Shown: piece by piece, positions 1 through 6,314 of the stretch
How the letters are laid out: each line of letters begins with the position of its first letter
Position numbering within the stretch: the stretch's first letter is position 1
From: JAJKIP01 sp040509055
GTDB lineage: Bacteria; Bacteroidota; Bacteroidia; Chitinophagales; Chitinophagaceae
NCBI GenBank assembly: GCA_040509055.1
Contig: JBEVLT010000095.1
Location: 1 to 9,511 of the forward strand
Direction: 5' to 3'
DNA length: 9,511 nt
Position numbers and translations under genes: made by a program
Notes under the pieces: model-generated
Told to the model about the DNA's origin: nothing
Databases searched by the model: none
What the model saw: only the letters and a program-made list of their open reading frames with translations

Positions 1-123
1 GGCGGCGATGCTTTTTATATCCCGCCAAATATGATGCATGGCGCCGTATGCCTGGAAGCCGGCGTGCTGATCGATGTGTTCAGCCCTATGCGCGAAGATT
101 TTATCAAATCAAATCAGGCCTGA
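1..123 (+). CDS. kdgF: 3' end of KdgF-like cupin (unsaturated uronate ketonization), partial
   Basis: The window opens in frame inside a gene; 40 codons remain before TGA at 121-123. The visible residues form the last strands of a cupin barrel: GD, then IPPNMMHG, then CLEAGVLIDVFSPMREDF. The His of PPNMMHG is the usual cupin metal ligand of the second motif. The ending LIDVFSPMREDF is characteristic of KdgF, in which an Asp and an Arg six residues later (D-V-F-x-x-x-R) act in catalysis; both are present (visible residues 25 and 31). KdgF converts the 4,5-unsaturated monouronates released by pectin or alginate lyases into linear ketonized sugars in the cytoplasm. The adjacent hexuronate-type carrier and the lyase downstream fit this job. 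The N-terminal metal ligands lie outside the window, so another cupin of the same clan is possible. Cupin identity is near certain; KdgF is likely. Confidence 0.8.
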   Translation, partial: GGDAFYIPPNMMHGAVCLEAGVLIDVFSPMREDFIKSNQA

Positions 124-137
124 AAGGCAAACCGTTT

Positions 138-1421
138 ATGAAGATCAGGGGACTTCGCTGGTATATCATCGGGCTGATTGCGCTCGCCACCATCATCAAT
201 TATATTGACCGGGGCGCGCTCAATATCATGTGGCCGTTTATCTATAAGGAGTTCGGTATTGCAGACGCGGACAACAAAAGTGCGCTGGCCCTGATCACGA
301 ACTTCTTCATGGTGGCCTATGCCATCGGGCAAACGATGACCGGCAAACTGATGGATGCCATCGGTACCCGGATCGGCATGGTGATCTCGATTTTTGTCTG
401 GAGTATTTCCATCTCGCTGCATGCGCTGGCCAAATCATTGACCTCGTTCAGCATTTTCCGTTCCATCCTGGGCATAAGCGAAGCCGGCAACTGGCCTGGT
501 GCTACCAAGAGCAATGCAGAATGGTTTCCCCCGAAAGAACGGGCTATTGCGCAGGGTATTTTCGGCGCCGGCGCATCCATGGGGTCTGTGGTGGCGCTGC
601 CGCTGATCGCTTATGCCTATTATGCATATGGCTGGCAGATGACGTTTTTCTACATCGGCCTGCTGGGGCTGCTGTGGATCATTCCCTGGCTGCTCATCAA
701 CCGGAATGTGCCGGCGCGCCACCCGTGGATCACGAAGGAAGAGCAGGAGCATATCCTGGACCGGACCGTCATCCAAACCAATGAAACTTCGAATGTGCAG
801 GTGTACAGCTGGAAGCAGCTGCTGCAGTTCAGGAATACATGGGGCATCATTACGTCCCGCTTTTTTATCGACCCGGTGTGGTGGATGTTCGTCACCTGGC
901 TGCCCACGTTTTTGAAAGAGCAGCTGGCTTTCGATCTCAAACAGGTCGGTGCATTTGCCTGGGTGCCGTATTTGTTTGCTGCCATCGGGGCGCTGACCGG
1001 GGGATTTTATTCTTCTGCGCTGATCCGGAAGGGCCTAAACCCGGTGAAGGCGAGAAGAAGCGCCGTAGCCATCGGCTGTGTCATCATGCTGCTCTCGCTG
1101 GCCGCTACTGCCTTTTATATGAATGAGCTGAAGGAACATGTGAACGGGACCATTGCGCTGATCAGTGTCACGCTGTTTGGTTTCCAGTTCCTGATCAATA
1201 ACCTGCAGACATTGCCGGCCGATTATTTCCACGGTAAAAATGTCGGTACGGTGGCCGGCATGGGCGGCACAGCCGCAGTGGCCGGGACCATTATCCTGAA
1301 CGTACTGGTGCCATCGCTGACACAAACAGGCTATACCACCCTGTTTGTACTGGCCGCCCTGATGGTACCTGTTGCCTGGCTCTGTATCCGGTTTGTCAAC
1401 TCAGCAAAGAAGATCATGTAA
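138..1421 (+). CDS. MFS transporter, hexuronate/anion:cation symporter (ExuT-like) family
   Basis: A 427-residue inner-membrane carrier, a normal length for the 12-helix major facilitator superfamily. Family marks, counted from the chosen Met: NYIDR at 21-25 in the first helix, the loop 2-3 signature GKLMDAIGTR at 69-78, EAGNWPGATK at 115-124 followed by EWFPPKERA at 128-136 (typical of ExuT/GudP-type carriers), and RFFIDPVWW in the second half. It likely imports monomeric uronates, possibly the unsaturated products of the lyase, by cation symport; the exact substrate cannot be read from sequence. The ATG at 138 is chosen over one at 48 because the longer form overlaps kdgF and adds 30 polar residues unlike a carrier N-terminus. 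An AAAGG at 123-127 lies 10 bases before this ATG. It follows kdgF by 14 bases and is probably cotranscribed with it. Orthology to a named transporter is not claimed. Confidence 0.92.
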   Translation: MKIRGLRWYIIGLIALATIINYIDRGALNIMWPFIYKEFGIADADNKSALALITNFFMVAYAIGQTMTGKLMDAIGTRIGMVISIFVWSISISLHALAKSLTSFSIFRSILGISEAGNWPGATKSNAEWFPPKERAIAQGIFGAGASMGSVVALPLIAYAYYAYGWQMTFFYIGLLGLLWIIPWLLINRNVPARHPWITKEEQEHILDRTVIQTNETSNVQVYSWKQLLQFRNTWGIITSRFFIDPVWWMFVTWLPTFLKEQLAFDLKQVGAFAWVPYLFAAIGALTGGFYSSALIRKGLNPVKARRSAVAIGCVIMLLSLAATAFYMNELKEHVNGTIALISVTLFGFQFLINNLQTLPADYFHGKNVGTVAGMGGTAAVAGTIILNVLVPSLTQTGYTTLFVLAALMVPVAWLCIRFVNSAKKIM

Positions 1422-1448
1422 CGATAAGCATTTATTCAACGCGCCAAT

Positions 1449-4400
1449 ATGAAAAAACTTTTACTAACGATTTTGCTTCTGCCTGCAGCTGCTTTGCTGT
1501 ATGGCCAGGCTACTTATTACTGGACAGGGGGTGCCGGCCCGGTCTCTTTTTCGTCCAATTCCAACTGGAACACGGCCCTGAATGGCAGTGGCACCACCCG
1601 CTCTGCAGCCGATAATACCGATATTCTGATCTTCGACGGCAGCAATATCGGAGGGACGGCGCCGGCTACCGGCACCGTGACCGCAACCGTTACTTCCACT
1701 ACGGCCGGTCAGCTGAAACTGCTCAATAATGCCACGCTCGTACTCACCCGTACAGGAACCGGCACCGGCGCGCTGACCATCAGCGGCAGCGGAACCGGCG
1801 ATGACCTGGTGGTGGAAAGCGGCTCCAGCCTGAGCCTGAGCTCGGCCACGGCCAATGGCAATGTGCAGATGGTCATGGGCACCGGCGCCACCGGCAGGAT
1901 CAGCGGTATTTTCAATATCGTCAACACCGGCCAGCAACGGATATCCAACGGTACTTCGGGTATCGCCGGTTCACTGGTCTTTACCAACGGGTCATCCTGT
2001 ACCACCAATGTCACTTCTTCCAGCAGCTCCTATCCCTTTGGCAACAACAGCCAGTCTTCGGAAAAATGGGTCGTGTTCGAGTCCGGTGCCAGTTTGTATT
2101 ACGAAGGTGGCTGGAGCCCGATGGGAAACAACTCTGCTTTTGCGGCCATCGATTTCAAACCCGGCAGCAACTGGTATCACCGCGCTACCAATGCGATCCC
2201 TTCCGTATTCGGTTCGTTTTTCAATGCCAAAAGTTTCGGCAACATCATCGTAGAGAACAATGCCACGCTGGGGTCCGACGGACCCATCTACCGGATCGGC
2301 AACCTGACCATCAATGCAGGCTCTGCCTTTACCACGCACTCCAGCGGACAGACCGTGGTGCTGGGTAATATGACCGTGAATGGCAGCTTCGGTGTTCCTT
2401 CGGGCAGCAGCAATGTACTGGTACTGGGCGGCAATACACCCCAGACCGTCAGCGGCAGCGGTACCATCACGATTCCCGGCCTGGTGGTAGCCGATCAGTC
2501 GGATGTGACCCTGAATAAAAATATTACGGTCAGTTCTTCCACCAATATTTACGGGAAGATCAATTTTGCGACCAGCCAGCTTTCGGGCGCCGGCACATTT
2601 ACCGCAAGGGTTAATAATACCGCTACCGGAGTGACAGGAACACTGGCGGCCAACTCGTACCAGATCACCGGGGTGGTGGGTACGCTGGCCAACCTGAATG
2701 GATTAAGTGTAACAGGTACCGGCATTGCCCCTAATACCAATGTGGTGGGATTTTCGTCCGGCGGCGCCACCATCAACCTGTCCAAACCCATCGTGACCAG
2801 CGGCACCGGTGTGGCACTGAGCTTTACCAGCGATACGGCCACATTGGCCACTGCGCATCCCAGCGGGATGGACAGCCTGAATGGCTCGGTGATCGTGGTG
2901 GGTGCCAAAACTTTCCAGAGCGGGACCAATTATATCATCGATGCCGCGACCACCTGGCCGTTTGGCGTATCGTCCGGCTCTTCCAATACGTATATCAATG
3001 CCGGCTTCGTGGAAGTAAATGCTCCCATCACGGTGAACCGGGGTATTTCCGTGTATGATCACCTCGGTGTGAACGGCAGGATCACCCTGCGGCCGCTGGA
3101 TACCGTGCATGTGATGAATGGAGCCGTGATCAACGGCGCTTTCAGTGCCTCCAATTATATCGTTACGGCAGGCAATACGAGCACCGGTGTACTAAGCGTG
3201 GTGCAATACGACGGGCTGACAACGGCAGTCACCATACCTATAGGCTCATCATCTTATTATTTGCCCGTTACACTGGATGCTGCCGCTGCTTCTGATTTCG
3301 TGGTGAATGTATTCGAAGGCATCACTTCCAACGGGCTCATCACCGGTACCGCACTGACCCCGTCGCAAAAGCAGAACGTCGTGAATGCAGTCTGGAATAT
3401 CAGCCGGCTCGGCGGAACAGGTAACAGCAACATCCAGTTTGGGTGGAATACGGCCCTTGAAGGGTCGACGTTTACCACGCTGCCCAACTCCGATATCGGC
3501 ATCATTGCCAATACCGGAGCTGCCTGGGCCTTACCGGTAGGCACTGGTAATAATACGGCTAATACAGCTACCGCTTCTGTTACCGGTTTCGGTGCTTTCA
3601 GCATCGGCGCTGTGCCGCAGGTGCAACCCTTTGTCTTTAACGTGCTGCCGGTAAAAGTGTATGGGGCGCCGGATTTCAATGGCGGCGCCACCAGTCTCAA
3701 TACCACGCAACCCATCAGTTATGCCAGCAACAACCCTGCTGTAGCAACCATTGCCGGCGGCAATATCCATATTACGGGCGCCGGTACAGCCACCATCACA
3801 GCCTCACAGGCCAGCGACGGGTTTTATCCGGCCGCCAGCGTGGCCCGTACACTTACGGTAGACAAAGCTCCATTGACGATTACCGCAAATAACCAGACCA
3901 AGGTGGAAGGCGAAGCGTTACCGGTATTTACGGTGAGTTATAGCGGCTTTGTGAATAGCGAAACGCCGGCTGTCCTGCTGACACCGGCGGTAGCAACGAC
4001 GGCCGCTACGGCTGCGTCACCTGCCGGCACTTACTCGATCACGGTCAGCGGTGCCACTGCAGCTAATTATACTATTACACATGTGAACGGTGTGCTGACG
4101 GTAAACCCGCGGCTGACACCGGTGATCACGTTCAATGCCTTGCCGGTGAAAACATATGGCAATGGCGATTTTGCCGCCGGCGCCACCAGCACCAATACAG
4201 CGGTGCCGGTCACGTATGCCAGCAGCAATCCCGGTGTGGCTACAGTTACCGGCAGCACCATCCATATCAGCGGCGCCGGTACCACTACGATCACTGCATC
4301 GCAGGCGGGCAATGTGGCTTATTTCCCGGCAGCCAATGTGAGCCAGGTGCTGACGGTGAATAAAGCGCCGCTGACGATCCGCGTACGCGACACATCCAAA

Positions 4401-4874
4401 GTGGAAGGCAGTATAAATCCCCAGTTTACGATCACCTATACCGGTTTTGTACTGGGCGAAACAGCGGCCAGTCTCACTGCTCAGCCGGTGGCGGCAACAG
4501 CTGCTACCACCAACTCCATGGCCGGGTATTATACCGTGACACCGGAGGGAGCCGTTGCCTCTAATTACAATATCACCTATATCGCCGGCCGCCTGACAAT
4601 CAACCCGCCGGGCAGCACGGATGAAGCTTACCTGAATGCATACCTGAGCAACAGTACGACCCTGGTGGTGCGGGTATACGTGGCCGAAGCAGCGCTGGGG
4701 GATATCTTCCTGTACGACCGATCGGGCAAGCTGATCCTGCGGAGGAATGCCTTCCTGCCCAAAGGATTCATCAGCGTGAACCTGGACGTGTCGACGATCG
4801 CATCCGGCGTGTATGCCCTGGCGGTGAAAGGACCGGGTGTGGACCTGAGCCGAATGATCAGTATCATCAAATAA
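1449..4874 (+). CDS. large secreted surface protein with two Ig-like/MBG repeat units and T9SS C-terminal sorting domain
   Basis: 1141 residues. A signal peptide (MKKLLLTILLLPAAALLYGQ, cleavage near residue 20) is followed by YYWTGG...NW, a common opening of Bacteroidota surface proteins. Residues about 25-725 are Gly/Ser/Thr/Asn-rich with short alternating beta patterns, suggesting a beta-helix or stacked beta-sandwiches; residues about 400-460 contain a small GTGIAPNTNV-type module. Residues 730-894 and 895-1053 are tandem units, each an Ig-like half (FNxLPVKxYG start, ending LTV) plus an MBG half (KAPLTI at 806-811 and 972-977). Residues about 1058-1141 look like a type A T9SS sorting domain: LYDRSGKLIL, then SGVYALAV at 1119-1126, ending in MISIIK. 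The protein is therefore expected to be exported by Sec and T9SS and released or anchored at the cell surface. No catalytic motif was recognised. It sits between carrier and lyase genes (27 and 4 base gaps), so binding or presenting the polysaccharide, or adhesion, is plausible but inferred. Confidence 0.9.
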   Translation: MKKLLLTILLLPAAALLYGQATYYWTGGAGPVSFSSNSNWNTALNGSGTTRSAADNTDILIFDGSNIGGTAPATGTVTATVTSTTAGQLKLLNNATLVLTRTGTGTGALTISGSGTGDDLVVESGSSLSLSSATANGNVQMVMGTGATGRISGIFNIVNTGQQRISNGTSGIAGSLVFTNGSSCTTNVTSSSSSYPFGNNSQSSEKWVVFESGASLYYEGGWSPMGNNSAFAAIDFKPGSNWYHRATNAIPSVFGSFFNAKSFGNIIVENNATLGSDGPIYRIGNLTINAGSAFTTHSSGQTVVLGNMTVNGSFGVPSGSSNVLVLGGNTPQTVSGSGTITIPGLVVADQSDVTLNKNITVSSSTNIYGKINFATSQLSGAGTFTARVNNTATGVTGTLAANSYQITGVVGTLANLNGLSVTGTGIAPNTNVVGFSSGGATINLSKPIVTSGTGVALSFTSDTATLATAHPSGMDSLNGSVIVVGAKTFQSGTNYIIDAATTWPFGVSSGSSNTYINAGFVEVNAPITVNRGISVYDHLGVNGRITLRPLDTVHVMNGAVINGAFSASNYIVTAGNTSTGVLSVVQYDGLTTAVTIPIGSSSYYLPVTLDAAAASDFVVNVFEGITSNGLITGTALTPSQKQNVVNAVWNISRLGGTGNSNIQFGWNTALEGSTFTTLPNSDIGIIANTGAAWALPVGTGNNTANTATASVTGFGAFSIGAVPQVQPFVFNVLPVKVYGAPDFNGGATSLNTTQPISYASNNPAVATIAGGNIHITGAGTATITASQASDGFYPAASVARTLTVDKAPLTITANNQTKVEGEALPVFTVSYSGFVNSETPAVLLTPAVATTAATAASPAGTYSITVSGATAANYTITHVNGVLTVNPRLTPVITFNALPVKTYGNGDFAAGATSTNTAVPVTYASSNPGVATVTGSTIHISGAGTTTITASQAGNVAYFPAANVSQVLTVNKAPLTIRVRDTSKVEGSINPQFTITYTGFVLGETAASLTAQPVAATAATTNSMAGYYTVTPEGAVASNYNITYIAGRLTINPPGSTDEAYLNAYLSNSTTLVVRVYVAEAALGDIFLYDRSGKLILRRNAFLPKGFISVNLDVSTIASGVYALAVKGPGVDLSRMISIIK
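3636..4130 (+). repeat. intragenic repeat unit 1 (Ig-like + MBG), protein residues 730-894
   Basis: First of two tandem coding units in the surface protein. The first half starts FNVLPVKVYG and the second half starts DKAPLTI at residue 805, ending near LTVNP. In my hand alignment, about 47 of the 75 residues of its Ig-like half are identical to unit 2. MBG domains are widespread in secreted Bacteroidota proteins and are generally taken as stalk-like spacers. Confidence 0.85.
4131..4607 (+). repeat. intragenic repeat unit 2 (Ig-like + MBG), protein residues 895-1053
   Basis: Second tandem unit. The Ig-like half starts FNALPVKTYG, and the MBG half starts NKAPLTI at residue 971 and ends LTINP at 1049-1053, just before the T9SS sorting domain. 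The distance between equivalent KAPLTI motifs is 166 residues. Divergence from unit 1 is spread over the whole unit, so the duplication is not very recent. Confidence 0.85.
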
Positions 4875-4878
4875 GAAA

Positions 4879-6081
4879 ATGTTCATGAAGAAGCTGCTGT
4901 TTTTTGTCATGGCCTGCCTATGCTGGGAGAGCTCTGTACTTGCCCAGAAAAACAAACCCGATGTGTTTGCGCTCGATGCGGATGTGCTGGCCGCCGGTAA
5001 AGCAGGAATAAAGAATGATGATCCGCTGCTGATCCCGGCGTACAAGCAGCTGATCAAAGATGCCAATAAGGGGCTGCAATATGGCCCGGTCAGCGTGATG
5101 GAGAAAAAGGACCTGCCGCCCAGCGGCGACCGGCACGATTACATGAGCCTGGCACCCTATTTCTGGCCCGATCCCAATAAGCCAAACGGGCTTCCGTATA
5201 TGCGGAAAGACGGGCAGACCAACCCGGAAGTAAGCGAATACAAGGACAAGGAATACATGCCGCGCTTGTGCGAAGTAGTGTATACGCTGGCGCTGGCCTG
5301 GTATTTTTCAGAAGATAAGCTCTATGCCGAACATGCGGCCAAACTATTGCGGGTCTGGTTCCTGGATACGGCCACGCGGATGAATCCCAACCTGAATTTT
5401 GCGCAGGCCATCAAAGGCGTGAATACCGGAAGGGGGGCAGGCCTGATCGATTCACGGCATTTTATCAAGGTGATCGATGCGGTGCAGCTGCTGAAAAGCT
5501 CCAGGGCCTGGAGCGCCGGAGATCAGCAGGGTATGCAGCAATGGTTCCGCGATTTCCTGCACTGGATGCAGACCAGCCCGAACGGGATCGATGAAATGAA
5601 TGCGCCAAACAACCACGGCGCCTGGTATGATGCACAACGCTTATCGATGGCCCTGTTCATCGACGATGCAGAGCTGGCGAAGAAGATCGTGCAAAATGCG
5701 GCTGACCGGCTGGATGTGCAGCTGGGCAACAACGGCCGGTTCCCCAAAGAGATGGAACGGACTATCTCCCTTCATTACACCGTATTTGTGATGGACGCTT
5801 TTGCCGCCATAGCACAGATGGCAGAAAAAACGGGAACCGATTTTTGGAAACTGGTGACGCCTTCCGGAAAATCCCTGCAAAAAGCATTCGACGCGCTGAG
5901 GCCGTACCTGCTGAATGAAAAGGCCTGGGATGGACAGCAGATCAAAGAATTTGAGTATGAAGAAGGCTATGTGCTGCTGTTGCAGGGCGCACGGCACTTT
6001 GGCTGCAAACAATGCCGCGACGGGGTGAAGGCCCTGGCGGGGGATAAGGGAGGGAGGTTGCGGGTCAACCTGCTGTACTAG
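4879..6081 (+). CDS. alginate-lyase-family polysaccharide lyase (PL5/PL38-like alpha-toroid), secreted
   Basis: 400 residues with a signal peptide ending VLAQ (cleavage near residue 22). The body is mostly helical, as expected for the (alpha/alpha)n toroid of the Pfam alginate_lyase family. Conserved blocks: HDYMSLAPYFWPDP at 86-99, GRGAGLIDSRHF at 184-195, NNHGAWYD at 244-251 and RTISLHY at 294-300. In the family an Asn-His pair and a Tyr further on perform beta-elimination next to a uronic acid; N245/H246 and Y300 fit, and the His-Tyr spacing of 54 matches what I recall for Sphingomonas alginate lyase A1-III. It probably cleaves alginate or another polyuronate such as glucuronan in the periplasm or at the surface, leaving unsaturated ends suited to KdgF. 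The start could be ATG 4879 or the in-frame ATG 4885 (MKKLL), the latter giving a more usual signal peptide; neither has a clear Shine-Dalgarno. It follows the surface-protein stop by 4 bases, indicating cotranscription. Substrate and CAZy family are not settled. Confidence 0.88.
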   Translation: MFMKKLLFFVMACLCWESSVLAQKNKPDVFALDADVLAAGKAGIKNDDPLLIPAYKQLIKDANKGLQYGPVSVMEKKDLPPSGDRHDYMSLAPYFWPDPNKPNGLPYMRKDGQTNPEVSEYKDKEYMPRLCEVVYTLALAWYFSEDKLYAEHAAKLLRVWFLDTATRMNPNLNFAQAIKGVNTGRGAGLIDSRHFIKVIDAVQLLKSSRAWSAGDQQGMQQWFRDFLHWMQTSPNGIDEMNAPNNHGAWYDAQRLSMALFIDDAELAKKIVQNAADRLDVQLGNNGRFPKEMERTISLHYTVFVMDAFAAIAQMAEKTGTDFWKLVTPSGKSLQKAFDALRPYLLNEKAWDGQQIKEFEYEEGYVLLLQGARHFGCKQCRDGVKALAGDKGGRLRVNLLY

Positions 6082-6103
6082 GTGGAAGCATATACATGTT
6101 TGA

Positions 6104-6129
6104 GGTTTAAAGTTTAAAAGTTTAAGGTT
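6104..6129. repeat. GTTTAAA repeat cluster A (three heptad-like copies)
   Basis: Just after the lyase stop the + strand reads GTTTAAA, GTTTAAAA, GTTTAAG and GTT head to tail. The first 11 bases, GGTTTAAAGTT (6104-6114), are exactly complementary to 6178-6188 in cluster B. Confidence 0.8.
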
Positions 6130-6177
6130 CTGATATCAGTAAATGACTTAGAGGTGGGATGCTTCATATAGCACGAC

Positions 6178-6202
6178 AACTTTAAACCTTAGATTTTAAA
6201 CC
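6178..6202. repeat. TTTAAAC repeat cluster B, inverted relative to cluster A
   Basis: AACTTTAAACC at 6178-6188 is the perfect reverse complement of 6104-6114, followed by TTTTAAACC at 6194-6202. The pair could form an 11-base stem around a 63-base loop, but the stem is mostly A/T. Confidence 0.75.
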
Positions 6203-6268
6203 AATAAGAACGATTTACTAACAATGAGCTATATACAGAGTTAAAAAGGTTAGAGCAATTCCAGTAAC

Positions 6269-6309
6269 AACTTTAAGCCTTTTAAACCTCTTGAACTTTT
6301 TAAACTTTC
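6269..6309. repeat. TTTAAAC repeat cluster C, inverted relative to cluster A, adjacent to the SusC start
   Basis: On the + strand this contains AACTTTAAG, CTTTTAAACCTC and AACTTTTTAAACTTT. Read on the other strand these are AAGTTTAAAAAGTT and GAGGTTTAAAAG, closely matching GAGGTTTAAA and AGTTTAAAAG of cluster A. It ends five bases before the SusC ATG, so it would lie in the leader or at the ribosome entry region of that mRNA. Confidence 0.7.
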
Positions 6310-6314
6310 GTAAC

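Larger units (their letters stand above)
6082..6314. other. A+T-rich intergenic region before the SusC gene
   Basis: This 233-base gap is clearly richer in A and T than the flanking genes and is the only long non-coding stretch in the window. It holds three clusters of TTTAAA-containing repeats, listed separately. A promoter for the SusC gene is expected here, but no convincing Bacteroidota -33/-7 pair (TTTG and TAnnTTTG) was found. No GC-rich hairpin with a U-tract is visible after the lyase stop, so readthrough from the upstream genes cannot be excluded. No small gene with a credible start was seen. Confidence 0.7.

Noticed and set aside
48..137. Upstream in-frame ATG giving the MFS carrier 30 extra residues
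   Set aside because: The extension lies mostly inside the kdgF reading frame, is polar and Arg-rich, and is unlike MFS N-termini; the ATG at 138 gives a typical start with AAAGG upstream.
3636..4607. Tandem DNA repeat of mobile origin
   Set aside because: The repetition is at the protein-domain level inside one intact frame, with divergence spread evenly, so it is an ordinary domain duplication.
4017..5066. 349-codon open frame on the minus strand
   Set aside because: It spans the MBG units, the T9SS domain and the start of the lyase on the opposite strand; the translation is Cys/His/Arg-rich without recognisable domains, as expected of a shadow of GC-rich coding sequence.
6095..6102. CATGTTTG as a possible Bacteroidota -7 element
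   Set aside because: It differs from TAnnTTTG at the first base, and no TTTG lies at the proper -33 distance upstream.
6104..6202. Clusters A and B as a transcription terminator
   Set aside because: The perfect stem is only 11 bases, mostly A/T, with a 63-base loop and no U-tract, which is a poor intrinsic terminator.
6104..6309. CRISPR-like array
   Set aside because: The repeats are short, imperfect and in both orientations, with unequal spacing and no cas genes.
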